Shown here: piece by piece, positions 17,480 through 26,362 of the stretch
Numbering within the stretch: the first letter of the stretch is position 1
Layout: every line of letters starts with the position of its first letter
Assembly (NCBI GenBank): GCA_017880775.1
Contig: JADGRQ010000007.1
Location: 104,451-168,450 of the forward strand
Length of the DNA stretch: 64,000 nucleotides
DNA from: Burkholderiales bacterium
GTDB taxonomy: Bacteria > Pseudomonadota > Gammaproteobacteria > Burkholderiales > SG8-39
Direction: 5' to 3'
Notes under the pieces: generated by a model
Seen by the model: only the letters and a program-made list of their open reading frames with translations
What the model was told of the DNA's origin: nothing
The model's database searches: none
Position numbers and translations under genes: made by a program

Positions 17480-18367
17480 ATGCGCTTGGAAAACCAAATG
17501 CAGCGCGTGCATGAAATTCCGGTTGAGGTGTGGACCGGGCCGCCGCACGCCGACGATCAGGCCGCTCGCGCGCTAGAGGCCGGAGACGTAGTGTTCCTGC
17601 CCGCGCTCCGCTTTCGCGTCGAAGAGCGGGAGGCTTCCATTTTCACGCCGGCGATCCTCGGTGGCGCCAAGAGCGCAAGCTTCGACCCTCGCTCGGACCG
17701 GCTCGGTGGCACCACGTTGACAGGAACCGGGGCAGAGATTCTCCAGCGACTCATGCGCCGCTTCAGCGATGCGGCAGCAATACTCGTCGATCGGTTGCTC
17801 CCGCCTTATCGCGGTCGCGTGAAGCAGGCGCGCGCGAGCTTCCGTCCGGCGGAGATTGAGGGGCGCGTCACGTCGTGGCGCAAGGACGACACGCGCCTGC
17901 ACGTCGACAGTTTTCCCGCGACCCCTTCCGGCAGTCACCGGATCCTGCGACTGTTTGCGAACGTCAACTCGTCAGGGCGCGGGCGATCCTGGCGCATCGG
18001 CGGAGATTTCGAAGGTGTCGCGCAACGGTTTGCGCCGCAGCTGCGCCTGCCATTTCCGGGCAGCAGCGTCGTGCTCGCGCTGCTGCGCGTCACCAAGACG
18101 CCGCGCACCGCCTACGACGCGCTGATGCTGCAACTGCACGATGCCATGAAGGCCGACGACGATTTTCAGCGAATATCGCCGCAGACCACGATGGATTTTC
18201 CGGCGGGCTCGACGTGGATCGCCTTCACCGATCAAGTGAGTCATGCGGCTACGGCCGGGCAGTATCAGCTCGAACAGACGTTTCTACTGCCGGTCGACGC
18301 GATGCTCGACGATAGTCGATCGCCGCTTCGAATCCTCGAGCGGCTGAAAGGAAGACCACTCGCCTGA
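17480..18367 (+). CDS. kdoO: Kdo hydroxylase family protein (Fe(II)/2-oxoglutarate oxygenase)
   Basis: The 295-residue product begins with NQMQRVHEIPVEVW and resembles the Kdo 3-hydroxylase that hydroxylates the outer Kdo of Kdo2-lipid A in Burkholderia and Yersinia. The facial triad is plausible: H141 and D143 in RLHVDSFP and H255 in SHAATAGQYQLEQTF. The ATG at 17480 matches the family N-terminus. The ORF extends 51 codons upstream only because it runs through the dcd remnant. It would act at the inner membrane on nascent lipopolysaccharide. It stands alone between apbC and the pigment cluster. Confidence 0.78.
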   Translation: MRLENQMQRVHEIPVEVWTGPPHADDQAARALEAGDVVFLPALRFRVEEREASIFTPAILGGAKSASFDPRSDRLGGTTLTGTGAEILQRLMRRFSDAAAILVDRLLPPYRGRVKQARASFRPAEIEGRVTSWRKDDTRLHVDSFPATPSGSHRILRLFANVNSSGRGRSWRIGGDFEGVAQRFAPQLRLPFPGSSVVLALLRVTKTPRTAYDALMLQLHDAMKADDDFQRISPQTTMDFPAGSTWIAFTDQVSHAATAGQYQLEQTFLLPVDAMLDDSRSPLRILERLKGRPLA

Positions 18368-18517
18368 ATCCTGGGTCGGTGCCAATGACTTTTGGCCTGT
18401 CGCGAGAGGTAGAATCGACCCACGGGCGAAATCGCATGCAGCGGCCGGGTTTCCGGTCCTGACCCGAGCCGATGCCGTTTGGACGTCTAACAGGCTGCTG
18501 TCATTACCTTGAGTAAG

Positions 18518-18646
18518 ATGATCATGATGCGCAAATTTCTTACCGTAGCCGTCGCAGCGTGGATCGCGCTGCTCGACGGCTGCCACACATTTGCTGCGAG
18601 CTTTCGCGCGTGTTTGCGAGTCGTCCATGAACCCGACGCCAGATAG
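18518..18646 (+). CDS. Possible 42-codon leader or lipoprotein remnant before the pigment cluster
   Basis: A short frame (MIMMRKFLTVAVAAWIALL then DGCHTF) encodes a signal-peptide-like hydrophobic stretch with a lipobox-like LLDGC. It ends 20 bases inside the acyl carrier protein gene. It may be the start of a truncated lipoprotein, a coupling leader for the operon, or chance. No ribosome site stands out, and three start codons (18518, 18524, 18527) are possible. Confidence 0.3.
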   Translation: MIMMRKFLTVAVAAWIALLDGCHTFAASFRACLRVVHEPDAR

Positions 18647-18896
18647 CGAGCAGGAACTGGCTCGCCTGATCGTCGAAGCCCTCAGGCTCGAAGGCGTAGC
18701 TCCCGAACAGATCGAGCCGGAAGCACAGCTGTTCGGCGCCGGGCTGGGGCTCGACTCGCTCGATATGTTGGAACTCTCGATGGCGGTGGAACAACGATAT
18801 GGAGTGAAGTTGCGCTCCGACGATCCGAACAACGAGAAGATCTTTGCTTCCCTGCGCAGCCTGAGCCGGCATATCCAGCTGCTTCGTGTCGGCTGA
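18627..18896 (+). CDS. Acyl carrier protein of aryl-polyene-type cluster
   Basis: 89-residue acyl carrier protein. The phosphopantetheine attachment serine is S44 in GLGLDSLDMLELS, and the helices before and after it have the usual acidic ACP pattern. It begins the operon of aryl-polyene genes and should carry the growing polyene chain as a thioester (ApeE/ApeF role). Known aryl-polyene clusters normally encode two carrier proteins; only one is visible here. Confidence 0.88.
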   Translation: MNPTPDSEQELARLIVEALRLEGVAPEQIEPEAQLFGAGLGLDSLDMLELSMAVEQRYGVKLRSDDPNNEKIFASLRSLSRHIQLLRVG

Positions 18897-18958
18897 ATCC
18901 CCGATCGATTCGCCTGCCTGCGCCGGGCGTCCGCAATTGTTCGCGGCTAGAGTCTTCA

Positions 18959-19636
18959 ATGTGTGAAGCACGCGAAACCCGCGCAAACCATGCCGATTTC
19001 CATATTCCGGGTCTGGGGCTGCTTTGGCTCGCCTTGGCGGCGGGATATCTGGCGGCTTCCGCAAGCGGCCACCGCGCCGTTGCATTGGGCGTCGTTGGAT
19101 TGATGGTCGGAGCACTCATTGCGGCCACCGGCCGGCATTTGGCTGGCTTAGTGGCAGGCCTGGCGCTGGCGGGCGCGTGCCTGTACTGGTCGGACTCGAT
19201 ATCCTTTGTCGTTTATGCCCCGCCGCTTGCGGCTTTCGCGTTCATGGCGTTTTTTTTTCACAGGACGCTTCGACGCGGCGCAGAACCGCTAATCACGCGC
19301 GTGGCACGCACCGAACATCCCGACTTGCCGATGGAAATGGCGCGTTACACGCGCACGCTTACCCGGACGTGGTCGTTGTGCTTTGTGTTTCTGTTTCTCG
19401 CGGCCATGCTGTCCGCGCCCATTTTGACGCTGGATTCATGGTCGCGCTGGGTGCATGGTTTGGGGTATCTCGTGCCGACTGCGTTGTTCCTGGGCGAATA
19501 TGTCTATCGTCATTACCGGTTTCGCGATCACCGTCATGGTTCGATCCCGGTATTGATCCTCAATATCGTCGCGGTGCTCAAGGAGGCTTCCATTAAGCCG
19601 TACGCTCGCAACCCGAAGGACCGCGAACGACGCTGA
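18959..19636 (+). CDS. COG4648-type integral membrane protein (ApeG-like)
   Basis: 225 residues and about six membrane helices, with conserved-looking loops FHRTLRRGAEPLITRVAR and PMEMARYTRTLTRTW. The last segment is FLGEYVYRHYRFRDHRHGSIP followed by VLILNIV. Proteins of this type sit between the ACP and the AMP-ligase in aryl-polyene clusters; their biochemical role is not established. The start at 18959 (ATG) or 18961 (GTG) is uncertain. The next gene starts 2 bp after its stop. Confidence 0.8.
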   Translation: MCEARETRANHADFHIPGLGLLWLALAAGYLAASASGHRAVALGVVGLMVGALIAATGRHLAGLVAGLALAGACLYWSDSISFVVYAPPLAAFAFMAFFFHRTLRRGAEPLITRVARTEHPDLPMEMARYTRTLTRTWSLCFVFLFLAAMLSAPILTLDSWSRWVHGLGYLVPTALFLGEYVYRHYRFRDHRHGSIPVLILNIVAVLKEASIKPYARNPKDRERR

Positions 19637-19638
19637 TC

Positions 19639-21369
19639 ATGTTGCCGCTATCGAGATATCGCGCCCCAGACGATCCCGTTCTGCTTTGCCCCGGCGGCGC
19701 AATCACGGCAGGAACGTTTTTCGCTCAAGCACGCAGTTTGGCGGGGACGCTGCCCGGCTTTCGATTTGTCATCAACCTCTGCGAAACGCGCCACGGATTC
19801 ATGCTCGGATTCGCCGCAGCGCTGATGCGAGGACAGACGTCCCTGCTGCCGCCCGGTCGGGGACGCGGCGATTGGGAACATTTGCTGCGGCAATTTCCCG
19901 ACGCCTATCTGTTGAGCGAGAAATCGCTGGATGCGGAGCGTTTTTTCGACCTCAGCCCGTTCCTCACGAATTGCGCAGCGGGTTCGATGCGGATGCCGCA
20001 GATCGACAGCGGACAGAGTGCCGCAATTCTGTTCACGTCCGGCAGCACGGGGCAGCCTGCTGCGCATCCCAAGACCTGGGGCCAGCTTTGCCACGGCGCC
20101 GCGCACCTGGCCGAAGCCCTGAACTGGGGAGAACGTCCTTCCTGTGCCCTGGTGGGAAGCGTCTCACCGCAGCACATGTTCGGCCTCGAGGCCACGGTGA
20201 TGTTGCCCTGGTACGCCGGCGTACCCGTCCATGCGCAGAAACCGCTGCTGGCGGCGGATATCGCAATCGCTCTCCGGCAATGCGGTCGGCCGAGCTGGTG
20301 GATGACCACGCCGGTGCACCTGCGCGCACCGCTGAAAACCCCGACGGCGCTCGAGGGGCTTGAGGGAATCCTGACATCGACGATGAGCCTGCCTGCCGCC
20401 TTGGCAGCGGCGGCCGAATCGGCATGGAAGGTACCTGTGATGGAGGTTTACGGTTCGACCGAAACCGGTGCGCTGGCCATACGGCGTACGGCTTCGGACA
20501 GCGCCTGGGTTCCGCTGGCCGGCGTGTCACTGTGGCGCGAGGGAGAAGGCGAGGGGCGGAGAATTTGGGCCGCGGGACCGCATGTTGGGCCGCCCGTGCA
20601 GCTCGGTGACGAGATCGACCTCCAGCCGAACGGGCACTTTCTCTGGCTCGGACGATCGACCGATTTGATCAAAGTGGGCGGCAGGCGTGCCTCGCTGTCG
20701 GCCCTGAATCGGAGCTTGACGGAGATTCCGGGCGTCGAGGATGGTGTTTATTCCTTCCCCGACGAGGCAAACATTACCACTATCGCTTCCCACGAGGAAC
20801 CTCTTCCGGCGCGTCGGCTGGCCGCGGTTTATGTATCGTCGACGCTCTCGCCACAGGACGTTCTGAACGCCCTGCGCGCACGCATCGATCCTGCTTTCTT
20901 GCCGCGTCCGCTTTATCGCGCGGCGGAGTTGCCCAGGAACGCCATTGGAAAACTTCCGCAAGCGGCACTGGCCAACCTGCTTGCGCAATGCAAACTGGAA
21001 ATGAACCTCGCTGATCGGTCACGCTTCGGAGACGCCATTCAACGCATGGTGGTCCCGGCCGGACATCCCGCCCTCCCCGGACATTTCCCGAACCGTCCCA
21101 TCGTGCCGGGAGTCGTCATTCTGGCGCGCGTGATGGAGGCCATTCGCACGCAGTTGCCGCACATTGAATTGGGCGCGCTGCTGAGCGTGCGCTTTCATTC
21201 TCCGCTGGCGCCCGGCCAGGGCTTCCTTGTTTCTCCGCAACTTCAAGGGGCGCAAACGCGTTTCGAAGTTCGCCTTTCGGATGTTTCGCAAGTGGAGCCG
21301 GGCGCCCTGATCGCGAGCGGTCAATGGGCATGCCGATCAAAGCGTCTCGCCGGCACCGCGGGCGTATGA
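19639..21369 (+). CDS. AMP-dependent acyl-ACP ligase fused to a hot-dog dehydratase (ApeH-ApeI-like)
   Basis: 576 residues. Residues ~1-450 form an adenylate-forming enzyme with LFTSGSTGQPAAHPKTW (A3), VYGSTETGALAIRR (A5), GRSTDLIKVGGRRASL (A8) and a C-terminal lysine in PRNAIGKLPQ. Residues ~460-576 form a FabZ/FabA-like hot-dog domain with GHPALPGHFPNRPIVPGVV. In aryl-polyene synthesis the ligase loads an aryl starter (hydroxybenzoate or cinnamate type) on the ACP, and the dehydratase makes the double bonds. In E. coli these are two proteins, ApeH and ApeI; here they are one chain. The stop overlaps the next start as ATGA. Confidence 0.87.
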   Translation: MLPLSRYRAPDDPVLLCPGGAITAGTFFAQARSLAGTLPGFRFVINLCETRHGFMLGFAAALMRGQTSLLPPGRGRGDWEHLLRQFPDAYLLSEKSLDAERFFDLSPFLTNCAAGSMRMPQIDSGQSAAILFTSGSTGQPAAHPKTWGQLCHGAAHLAEALNWGERPSCALVGSVSPQHMFGLEATVMLPWYAGVPVHAQKPLLAADIAIALRQCGRPSWWMTTPVHLRAPLKTPTALEGLEGILTSTMSLPAALAAAAESAWKVPVMEVYGSTETGALAIRRTASDSAWVPLAGVSLWREGEGEGRRIWAAGPHVGPPVQLGDEIDLQPNGHFLWLGRSTDLIKVGGRRASLSALNRSLTEIPGVEDGVYSFPDEANITTIASHEEPLPARRLAAVYVSSTLSPQDVLNALRARIDPAFLPRPLYRAAELPRNAIGKLPQAALANLLAQCKLEMNLADRSRFGDAIQRMVVPAGHPALPGHFPNRPIVPGVVILARVMEAIRTQLPHIELGALLSVRFHSPLAPGQGFLVSPQLQGAQTRFEVRLSDVSQVEPGALIASGQWACRSKRLAGTAGV

Positions 21370-22214
21370 GCGGACAATGGCGCGGCCAGCGCGAGCGCGG
21401 CAGCAGAAAGGCGATCCGGCTCATGATCTGGCTGGCATTGCATTGCGGTCGCACGGCGTGCCGTGTACTGCTGGTACCCATCAGCACCTATTTCTTCCTG
21501 GCTGCACCGCTTGCGCGCCGGTCTTCGCGGGCGTTCATGAACCGCGCGCTGGACAGGCGACCCGCCTGGCGCGATACGTTCATGCATCTCTTCGTGTTTG
21601 CCACCACACTGCTCGATCGCGTCTATCTCGTGAACGGACGCCACCGCGACTTCATCGTGGACCTGAACAACGAGCAGGTGTTCTTGAACGCGCTGGCGGA
21701 GGGGCGTGGGTGCCTGCTGCTCGGCTCGCATCTGGGCAGCTTTGAAATGCTCGGCATCATCGGCAGCGTGGAAAAGAAGCTGGCGATCAATGTCGTGATG
21801 CATGTCGAGGACAGCGCGCGGCTGCGCGATCTGCTGCTCCTGTCAGGAAACGCACTTCCGTACAAGGTAATCACGCTCGGTCACCCGGGCTCGATGCTGC
21901 GCGTGAAGGAGTGTCTCGAGCGCGGCGAAGTCGTGGGCATTCTGGCCGATCGCGTCTACCGCAGCGAGCCCACGCTATGCGTGCCGTTTCTGGGCCGGCC
22001 GGCGCGCTTTTCGCTGAGTCCCATGCGGTTGGCGAGAATCACGGGTGCTCCCGTGGTGATGGTGTTCGGATTGTTCCGCGGTGGGCGCCGCTACGAGATC
22101 GTTTTCGAGCCGCTGGGGACGCACGCCCTGCAGTGTTACGTCGAACGCCTGGAACACCATGCACGGCATTCTCCCTACAACTGGTTCAATTTTTACGACT
22201 ACTGGGGCGCTTAG
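21366..22214 (+). CDS. LpxL/HtrB-like lysophospholipid acyltransferase
   Basis: The 282-residue product has an N-terminal membrane helix (~20-45). The acyltransferase motif H-x4-E is seen in LLLGSHLGSFEMLG. The later block GILADRVYRSEPTLCVPFLGRPARF resembles lipid A late acyltransferases. In aryl-polyene clusters an acyltransferase of this class (ApeD/J role) is thought to attach the polyene to a lipid anchor. The ATG at 21366 overlaps the preceding stop (ATGA) and was chosen over an in-frame ATG at 21324. Confidence 0.85.
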   Translation: MSGQWRGQRERGSRKAIRLMIWLALHCGRTACRVLLVPISTYFFLAAPLARRSSRAFMNRALDRRPAWRDTFMHLFVFATTLLDRVYLVNGRHRDFIVDLNNEQVFLNALAEGRGCLLLGSHLGSFEMLGIIGSVEKKLAINVVMHVEDSARLRDLLLLSGNALPYKVITLGHPGSMLRVKECLERGEVVGILADRVYRSEPTLCVPFLGRPARFSLSPMRLARITGAPVVMVFGLFRGGRRYEIVFEPLGTHALQCYVERLEHHARHSPYNWFNFYDYWGA

Positions 22215-22217
22215 GCC

Positions 22218-22799
22218 ATGAATGTGCTTCGTCTTCCGGCTGTTGCGCTGATTGCCTTCATCGCCCTGCTCGCCTCATCGACGGAGAGCCTGGCGCAGGC
22301 CGGCGTGTTCGATCTCGTTCGCCTCATGCAACTGCTCAGCCTCGCGCCCGAGGCTGAAGTGGCTTACACCGAAAAGAAGTATTCGAGCCTGCTGGCCGAA
22401 CCTATCGTGAGTTCCGGCACACTGTCGTATCGCCGCCCCGACACCGTGGAAAAGAACATGACAGCGCCGCGCAGCGAGCGTTTCCGCATTGCCGGTGAAG
22501 AGCTGATCGTCGTGCGCAACGGCGCGGAGCGGCGTCTTCCGCTGTCCAGCCAGCCGCTGCTGTCAGCCTTTGCCGCCAGTCTGCGCGGCGTGCTCGCCGG
22601 CGATGCTGCGCTGCTGCGCAGCCACTACCGCCTGGCGCTCGAGGGCGAGGAACAGGGCTGGCGGCTGGAAATGATTCCTCTGGAAGAAGAAATCAGCCGA
22701 TATGTGGAGCGCATAACCGTGTCCGGGCGCGCGGGACGAATCGAGGAGATCGAGGTCCGCGAAAGCAGCGGGGACCGCTCTGTGCTGCAGGTACGCTAG
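22218..22799 (+). CDS. LolA-like periplasmic outer-membrane lipoprotein carrier (ApeL-like)
   Basis: 193-residue protein with a Sec signal peptide ending near ESLAQA. It then carries a LolA-fold domain: AYTEKKYSSLLAEPIVSSG, YRRPDTVEKNM and SERFRIAGEELIV. In aryl-polyene loci this protein is presumed to carry the lipid-linked pigment or its precursor across the periplasm. Together with the MMPL exporter that follows it forms the transport part of the cluster. Confidence 0.85.
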   Translation: MNVLRLPAVALIAFIALLASSTESLAQAGVFDLVRLMQLLSLAPEAEVAYTEKKYSSLLAEPIVSSGTLSYRRPDTVEKNMTAPRSERFRIAGEELIVVRNGAERRLPLSSQPLLSAFAASLRGVLAGDAALLRSHYRLALEGEEQGWRLEMIPLEEEISRYVERITVSGRAGRIEEIEVRESSGDRSVLQVR

Positions 22800-22811
22800 G
22801 CGGCGTCGCGC

Positions 22812-25175
22812 GTGGCCCGCCTTCGCTCCACGTTGGGCGTGTTGTTCTCCCGGTCCGCTGTGCGGTATGGACTCGCCCTGCTTTGTTTTTCCGCGCTGGG
22901 CCTGGTCGCGGCAAAAACGCTGCGCATCGAATCCGACTTCACCGCGTTCTTGCCACCGTCCGCTACGCCGGAAGAGCGCCTGCTGATCGCGCAATTGCGC
23001 GACGGATTGGTGTCGCGTCTGATGCTGGTGGCCTTGCACGGCGCCGATGAAAACACCCTGGCCCGTGCGAGCCGCGGGCTGGCGGAGAAGCTCGGGCACG
23101 CCCCCGAGTTCGACTACGCCGCCAACGGCAGCCTGAACCAGTTCGCCGTTCAAGGTGAAGTGCTGATGCGCCATCGCTACGCTCTGAGCCCGAACGTCAA
23201 TTCGCAACATTTCTCCGCGCCCGCATTGCGCGCCGCGCTCGAGGAACAACTGGCGCAGTTGGGATCGCCGTTCGGCATGCTGTCCCGAACCATTCTGGCA
23301 CGCGACCCCACGGGAGAATTCCTCGCGACGCTGCGCCAGCTCGATCCGGGCTCCATGCCTGCCCTGCGCCAGGGCGTGTGGTTCAGCGCCGACGGCCAAC
23401 GCGCGTTTCTCATCGCGCAGACGCGCGCACCGGGGTTCGACAGCGTGCGGCAGGCCTCGGCCATGGCGACCGTGCGCAAAGCGCTTGCCGAGGTGAATCC
23501 GAAGGTGGAGATCACCCTCACTGGATCGGGGGTGTTTGCCGCCGAATCGCGCCGGCTCATCGAGCGCGACGCGGTCAATCTCAGCCTGTGCTCGGCGATT
23601 GCGATACTTGCGATGCTGCTGTTCGTCTATCGATCGGCGCTTCCGGTCGCGCTGGTACTGACGCCGGTCACGTTCGGGTTGCTGATCGGAGTGCTGGTGG
23701 TGCAGGCCCTGTTCGGGTCGGTTCACGGCATCACACTGGGGTTCGCCGCCACGCTCCTCGGTGAGGCGGTCGACTATCCGAACTATCTGCTGCTCAATAC
23801 CGCGGCGGGCGAGACAGCGCGCGGAGCGGCGCGGCGCATCGGCCGGACACTGGCGCTCGCGGTCCTCACCACCGTCGCCAGCGCGCTGGCTCTCACGCTG
23901 TCGAGTTTCACCGGGCTCGCGCAACTGGGGGTGCTCACCATGGTCGGCATCACGGTGGCGGGGCTTGCCACGCGCTACCTGATCCCGTGGCTGCTTGGCG
24001 ATCGCGTACTGGATTTCCGTCGTCTGCATGTCCCCGCGGGTGCGGCCGCCGCACAGGCCGGATGGCCGCGCATGATCGGGCTGGCCGCAACCGTGTGCGG
24101 CGCGCTATGGCTCGCATCCACGTATCCGGCCTGGTGGGAACGGGATCTGGCGAGCATCAGTCCGGTACCCGAGGAAATGCGGGCAATGGACCTGCGCCTG
24201 CGCCGTGAAATGGGCGCGCCGGAAACAAGTTTGTTTCTGGCCAGCCGCGGCGCGAGCGAAACGGCGGCGCTACAGGTGGCGGAAGAAATCCTGCCGGTGC
24301 TGCAGGAGTGGAAACAGGCCGGCTGGATCCGGAGCTACGACTCGCCGGCCTGGTACCTGCCGGCGCCCGCGACCCAGACGGGCCGGCTGCGCTCGCTTCC
24401 CGATACGCCTACGCTGCAGAAAAATCTGGACGAGGCGCTGCATGGCCTCGCGTTTCGCGCCGATGCATTTGCACCGTTCGTGCGCGACGTGGCGGCAGCG
24501 CGCGTGCAAGCCCCCCTGACCCGAGCCGCCTATGCCGCAACGCCCTTGGGTGCGAAGTTGAATGCGCTGGTGGTCGAACTCGAAGGCCAATGGCTGGTGC
24601 TTACGCCGCTCGTCGGTGTGAGCGATCCCGGCAAACTGGCGGCCTCCTTGTCGGCCATGCCTGAAGGCGGCAGTCGGGGCCGCAGTTCGGACACGACTCA
24701 GTTGGTCGACTTGAAGCAGATATCGACGCAGATGGTGGACGGATTTAGCCGGGCAGCCTTGCGCCAGGCGGCCGTGGGGACGCTGCTGATCACGGTCCTG
24801 CTGATTCTGGGGCTCGGTTCGCTCAAGCGCACTTTGCACGTGGCAGCGCCAGCGGCGGCAGCGCTGGTAGTGACCGCAGCCGTGCTCACCGCAGGCGGCC
24901 AGCGCCTGGGCGTATTCCATCTGGTTGCGCTGCTGCTGGTGCTGGGGATCGGGCTCAACTACGCGCTGTTTTTCGAGCGCACGCCGGCCGACGCGGCCGA
25001 GCGCGAGCGCACGCGCCTCGCGCTCGCAGTGTGCAGCATTTCCACTTTCACGACGTTCGGATTTCTGTCATTGTCCGCGACACCCGTGCTGCACGCGATC
25101 GGCAGCACGGTCGCGCTGGGCGCGCTAGTATCGCTGGTGCTGTCCGCGCTCTGGGCGCGGCCGAGCTTTTCATGA
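22812..25175 (+). CDS. MMPL/RND-superfamily exporter (ApeM-like)
   Basis: 787 residues and about 12 membrane helices in two repeats, each with a large periplasmic loop. The MMPL-like blocks include FAATLLGEAVDYPNYLLLNT in the first half and LGIGLNYALFFERTPADAAE in the second, with paired helices after each. The likely role is flipping or exporting the lipid-linked polyene from the inner membrane. The GTG at 22812 gives the expected N-terminal helix after Arg residues. The stop overlaps the ketosynthase start (ATGA). Confidence 0.86.
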   Translation: MARLRSTLGVLFSRSAVRYGLALLCFSALGLVAAKTLRIESDFTAFLPPSATPEERLLIAQLRDGLVSRLMLVALHGADENTLARASRGLAEKLGHAPEFDYAANGSLNQFAVQGEVLMRHRYALSPNVNSQHFSAPALRAALEEQLAQLGSPFGMLSRTILARDPTGEFLATLRQLDPGSMPALRQGVWFSADGQRAFLIAQTRAPGFDSVRQASAMATVRKALAEVNPKVEITLTGSGVFAAESRRLIERDAVNLSLCSAIAILAMLLFVYRSALPVALVLTPVTFGLLIGVLVVQALFGSVHGITLGFAATLLGEAVDYPNYLLLNTAAGETARGAARRIGRTLALAVLTTVASALALTLSSFTGLAQLGVLTMVGITVAGLATRYLIPWLLGDRVLDFRRLHVPAGAAAAQAGWPRMIGLAATVCGALWLASTYPAWWERDLASISPVPEEMRAMDLRLRREMGAPETSLFLASRGASETAALQVAEEILPVLQEWKQAGWIRSYDSPAWYLPAPATQTGRLRSLPDTPTLQKNLDEALHGLAFRADAFAPFVRDVAAARVQAPLTRAAYAATPLGAKLNALVVELEGQWLVLTPLVGVSDPGKLAASLSAMPEGGSRGRSSDTTQLVDLKQISTQMVDGFSRAALRQAAVGTLLITVLLILGLGSLKRTLHVAAPAAAALVVTAAVLTAGGQRLGVFHLVALLLVLGIGLNYALFFERTPADAAERERTRLALAVCSISTFTTFGFLSLSATPVLHAIGSTVALGALVSLVLSALWARPSFS

Positions 25176-26362
25176 CGCCACTTGCCATTCGCGCCTACAC
25201 CACGAGCAATGCTGCCGGCATCGGGAAGGCTGCGACGGCCGCCTCCTTGCGCGACGCACGCAGCGGCCTGATTCCGAATGACCTGGAGTGGGCGCCGCTC
25301 GAGTGCTGGATCGGGCGCGTAAAGGCCGCTGAAGACGTGGCGCTCCCCGCGGCGCTCGCGGCTTACGATTGCCGCAATAATCGCCTCGCGCTGCTGGCGC
25401 TGGAACAGGACGGCTTCGTGTCTGCTGTCGCGGAGGCGAAACGGCGCCACGGGTCCGGCAGGGTGGGCGTGTTTCTCGGCACCAGCACATCGGGGATCCT
25501 GTCCACCGAAATCGCCTACCAGCGTCGCGATCCGCACACTGGAAGCCTGCCGGCCGATTTTTGCTACGACACCATGCACAATCTCGACGCCACCACGGAG
25601 TTCGTACGCATCGTGCTCGGGCTGACCGGTCCGGCGATGACCATTTCGACCGCGTGCTCATCGAGCGCCAAGGTGTTCTGCCTCGCGGAACGATTCGTAC
25701 GCACGGGGCTGATCGATGCCGCCGTGGTGGGCGGCGTCGACAGCCTTTGCCTGACCACGCTTTTCGGCTTCAATTCGCTGCAACTCGTTGCCCCCGACGT
25801 CTGCAGGCCGTTCGACGCCGCGCGGCGCGGCCTCAGCATCGGCGAGGCTGGCGGATTCGCGCTGCTCGAAAAGGACGAAGGCGCTTCCCGGGGCCCATTG
25901 CGGCTGCTCGGTTACGGCGAAACCAGTGATGCGTATCACATGTCAACGCCGCATCCGCAGGGCGACGGCGCGCGGCGCGCCATGCTGGACGCGCTCGGAC
26001 GCGCGCAACTGCGCGCGCAGGGGATCGATTACATCAATCTGCACGGCACCGCGACGCCCGCAAACGATCGCACCGAAGCTCAGGCCGTACACGGAATTTT
26101 CGGCGCAACCACGCCCTGCTCCTCGACCAAGGGTTTCACCGGACACACACTGGGCGCTGCCGGCATGACCGAAGCGGCGATCGCCTTGCTCAGCCTGGAG
26201 CAGGATTTCACACCCGGCAGCCCGACCACGCGCGATGTCGATCCGGAAACGCAATGCCGGATCGTGCTGCGCGGGCAATCGGGCCCGCTCCGCCGAGTGA
26301 TGAGCAACAGCTTCGGTTTCGGCGGCAGCAACTGCGTTCTGGTATTCGGAAAAGACGGCTGA
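25172..26362 (+). CDS. Beta-ketoacyl-ACP synthase (ApeO-like ketosynthase)
   Basis: 396-residue type II ketosynthase with a complete catalytic triad: C162 in ISTACSSSAKVF, H291 in NLHGTATPAND and H325 in TKGFTGHTLGAAG. It should extend the aryl-primed chain with malonyl-ACP units, working with the following chain-length-factor-like protein. The ATG at 25172 overlaps the MMPL stop; the frame is open 47 codons further upstream inside the MMPL gene. The downstream start overlaps its stop as TGATG. Confidence 0.92.
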   Translation: MTPLAIRAYTTSNAAGIGKAATAASLRDARSGLIPNDLEWAPLECWIGRVKAAEDVALPAALAAYDCRNNRLALLALEQDGFVSAVAEAKRRHGSGRVGVFLGTSTSGILSTEIAYQRRDPHTGSLPADFCYDTMHNLDATTEFVRIVLGLTGPAMTISTACSSSAKVFCLAERFVRTGLIDAAVVGGVDSLCLTTLFGFNSLQLVAPDVCRPFDAARRGLSIGEAGGFALLEKDEGASRGPLRLLGYGETSDAYHMSTPHPQGDGARRAMLDALGRAQLRAQGIDYINLHGTATPANDRTEAQAVHGIFGATTPCSSTKGFTGHTLGAAGMTEAAIALLSLEQDFTPGSPTTRDVDPETQCRIVLRGQSGPLRRVMSNSFGFGGSNCVLVFGKDG

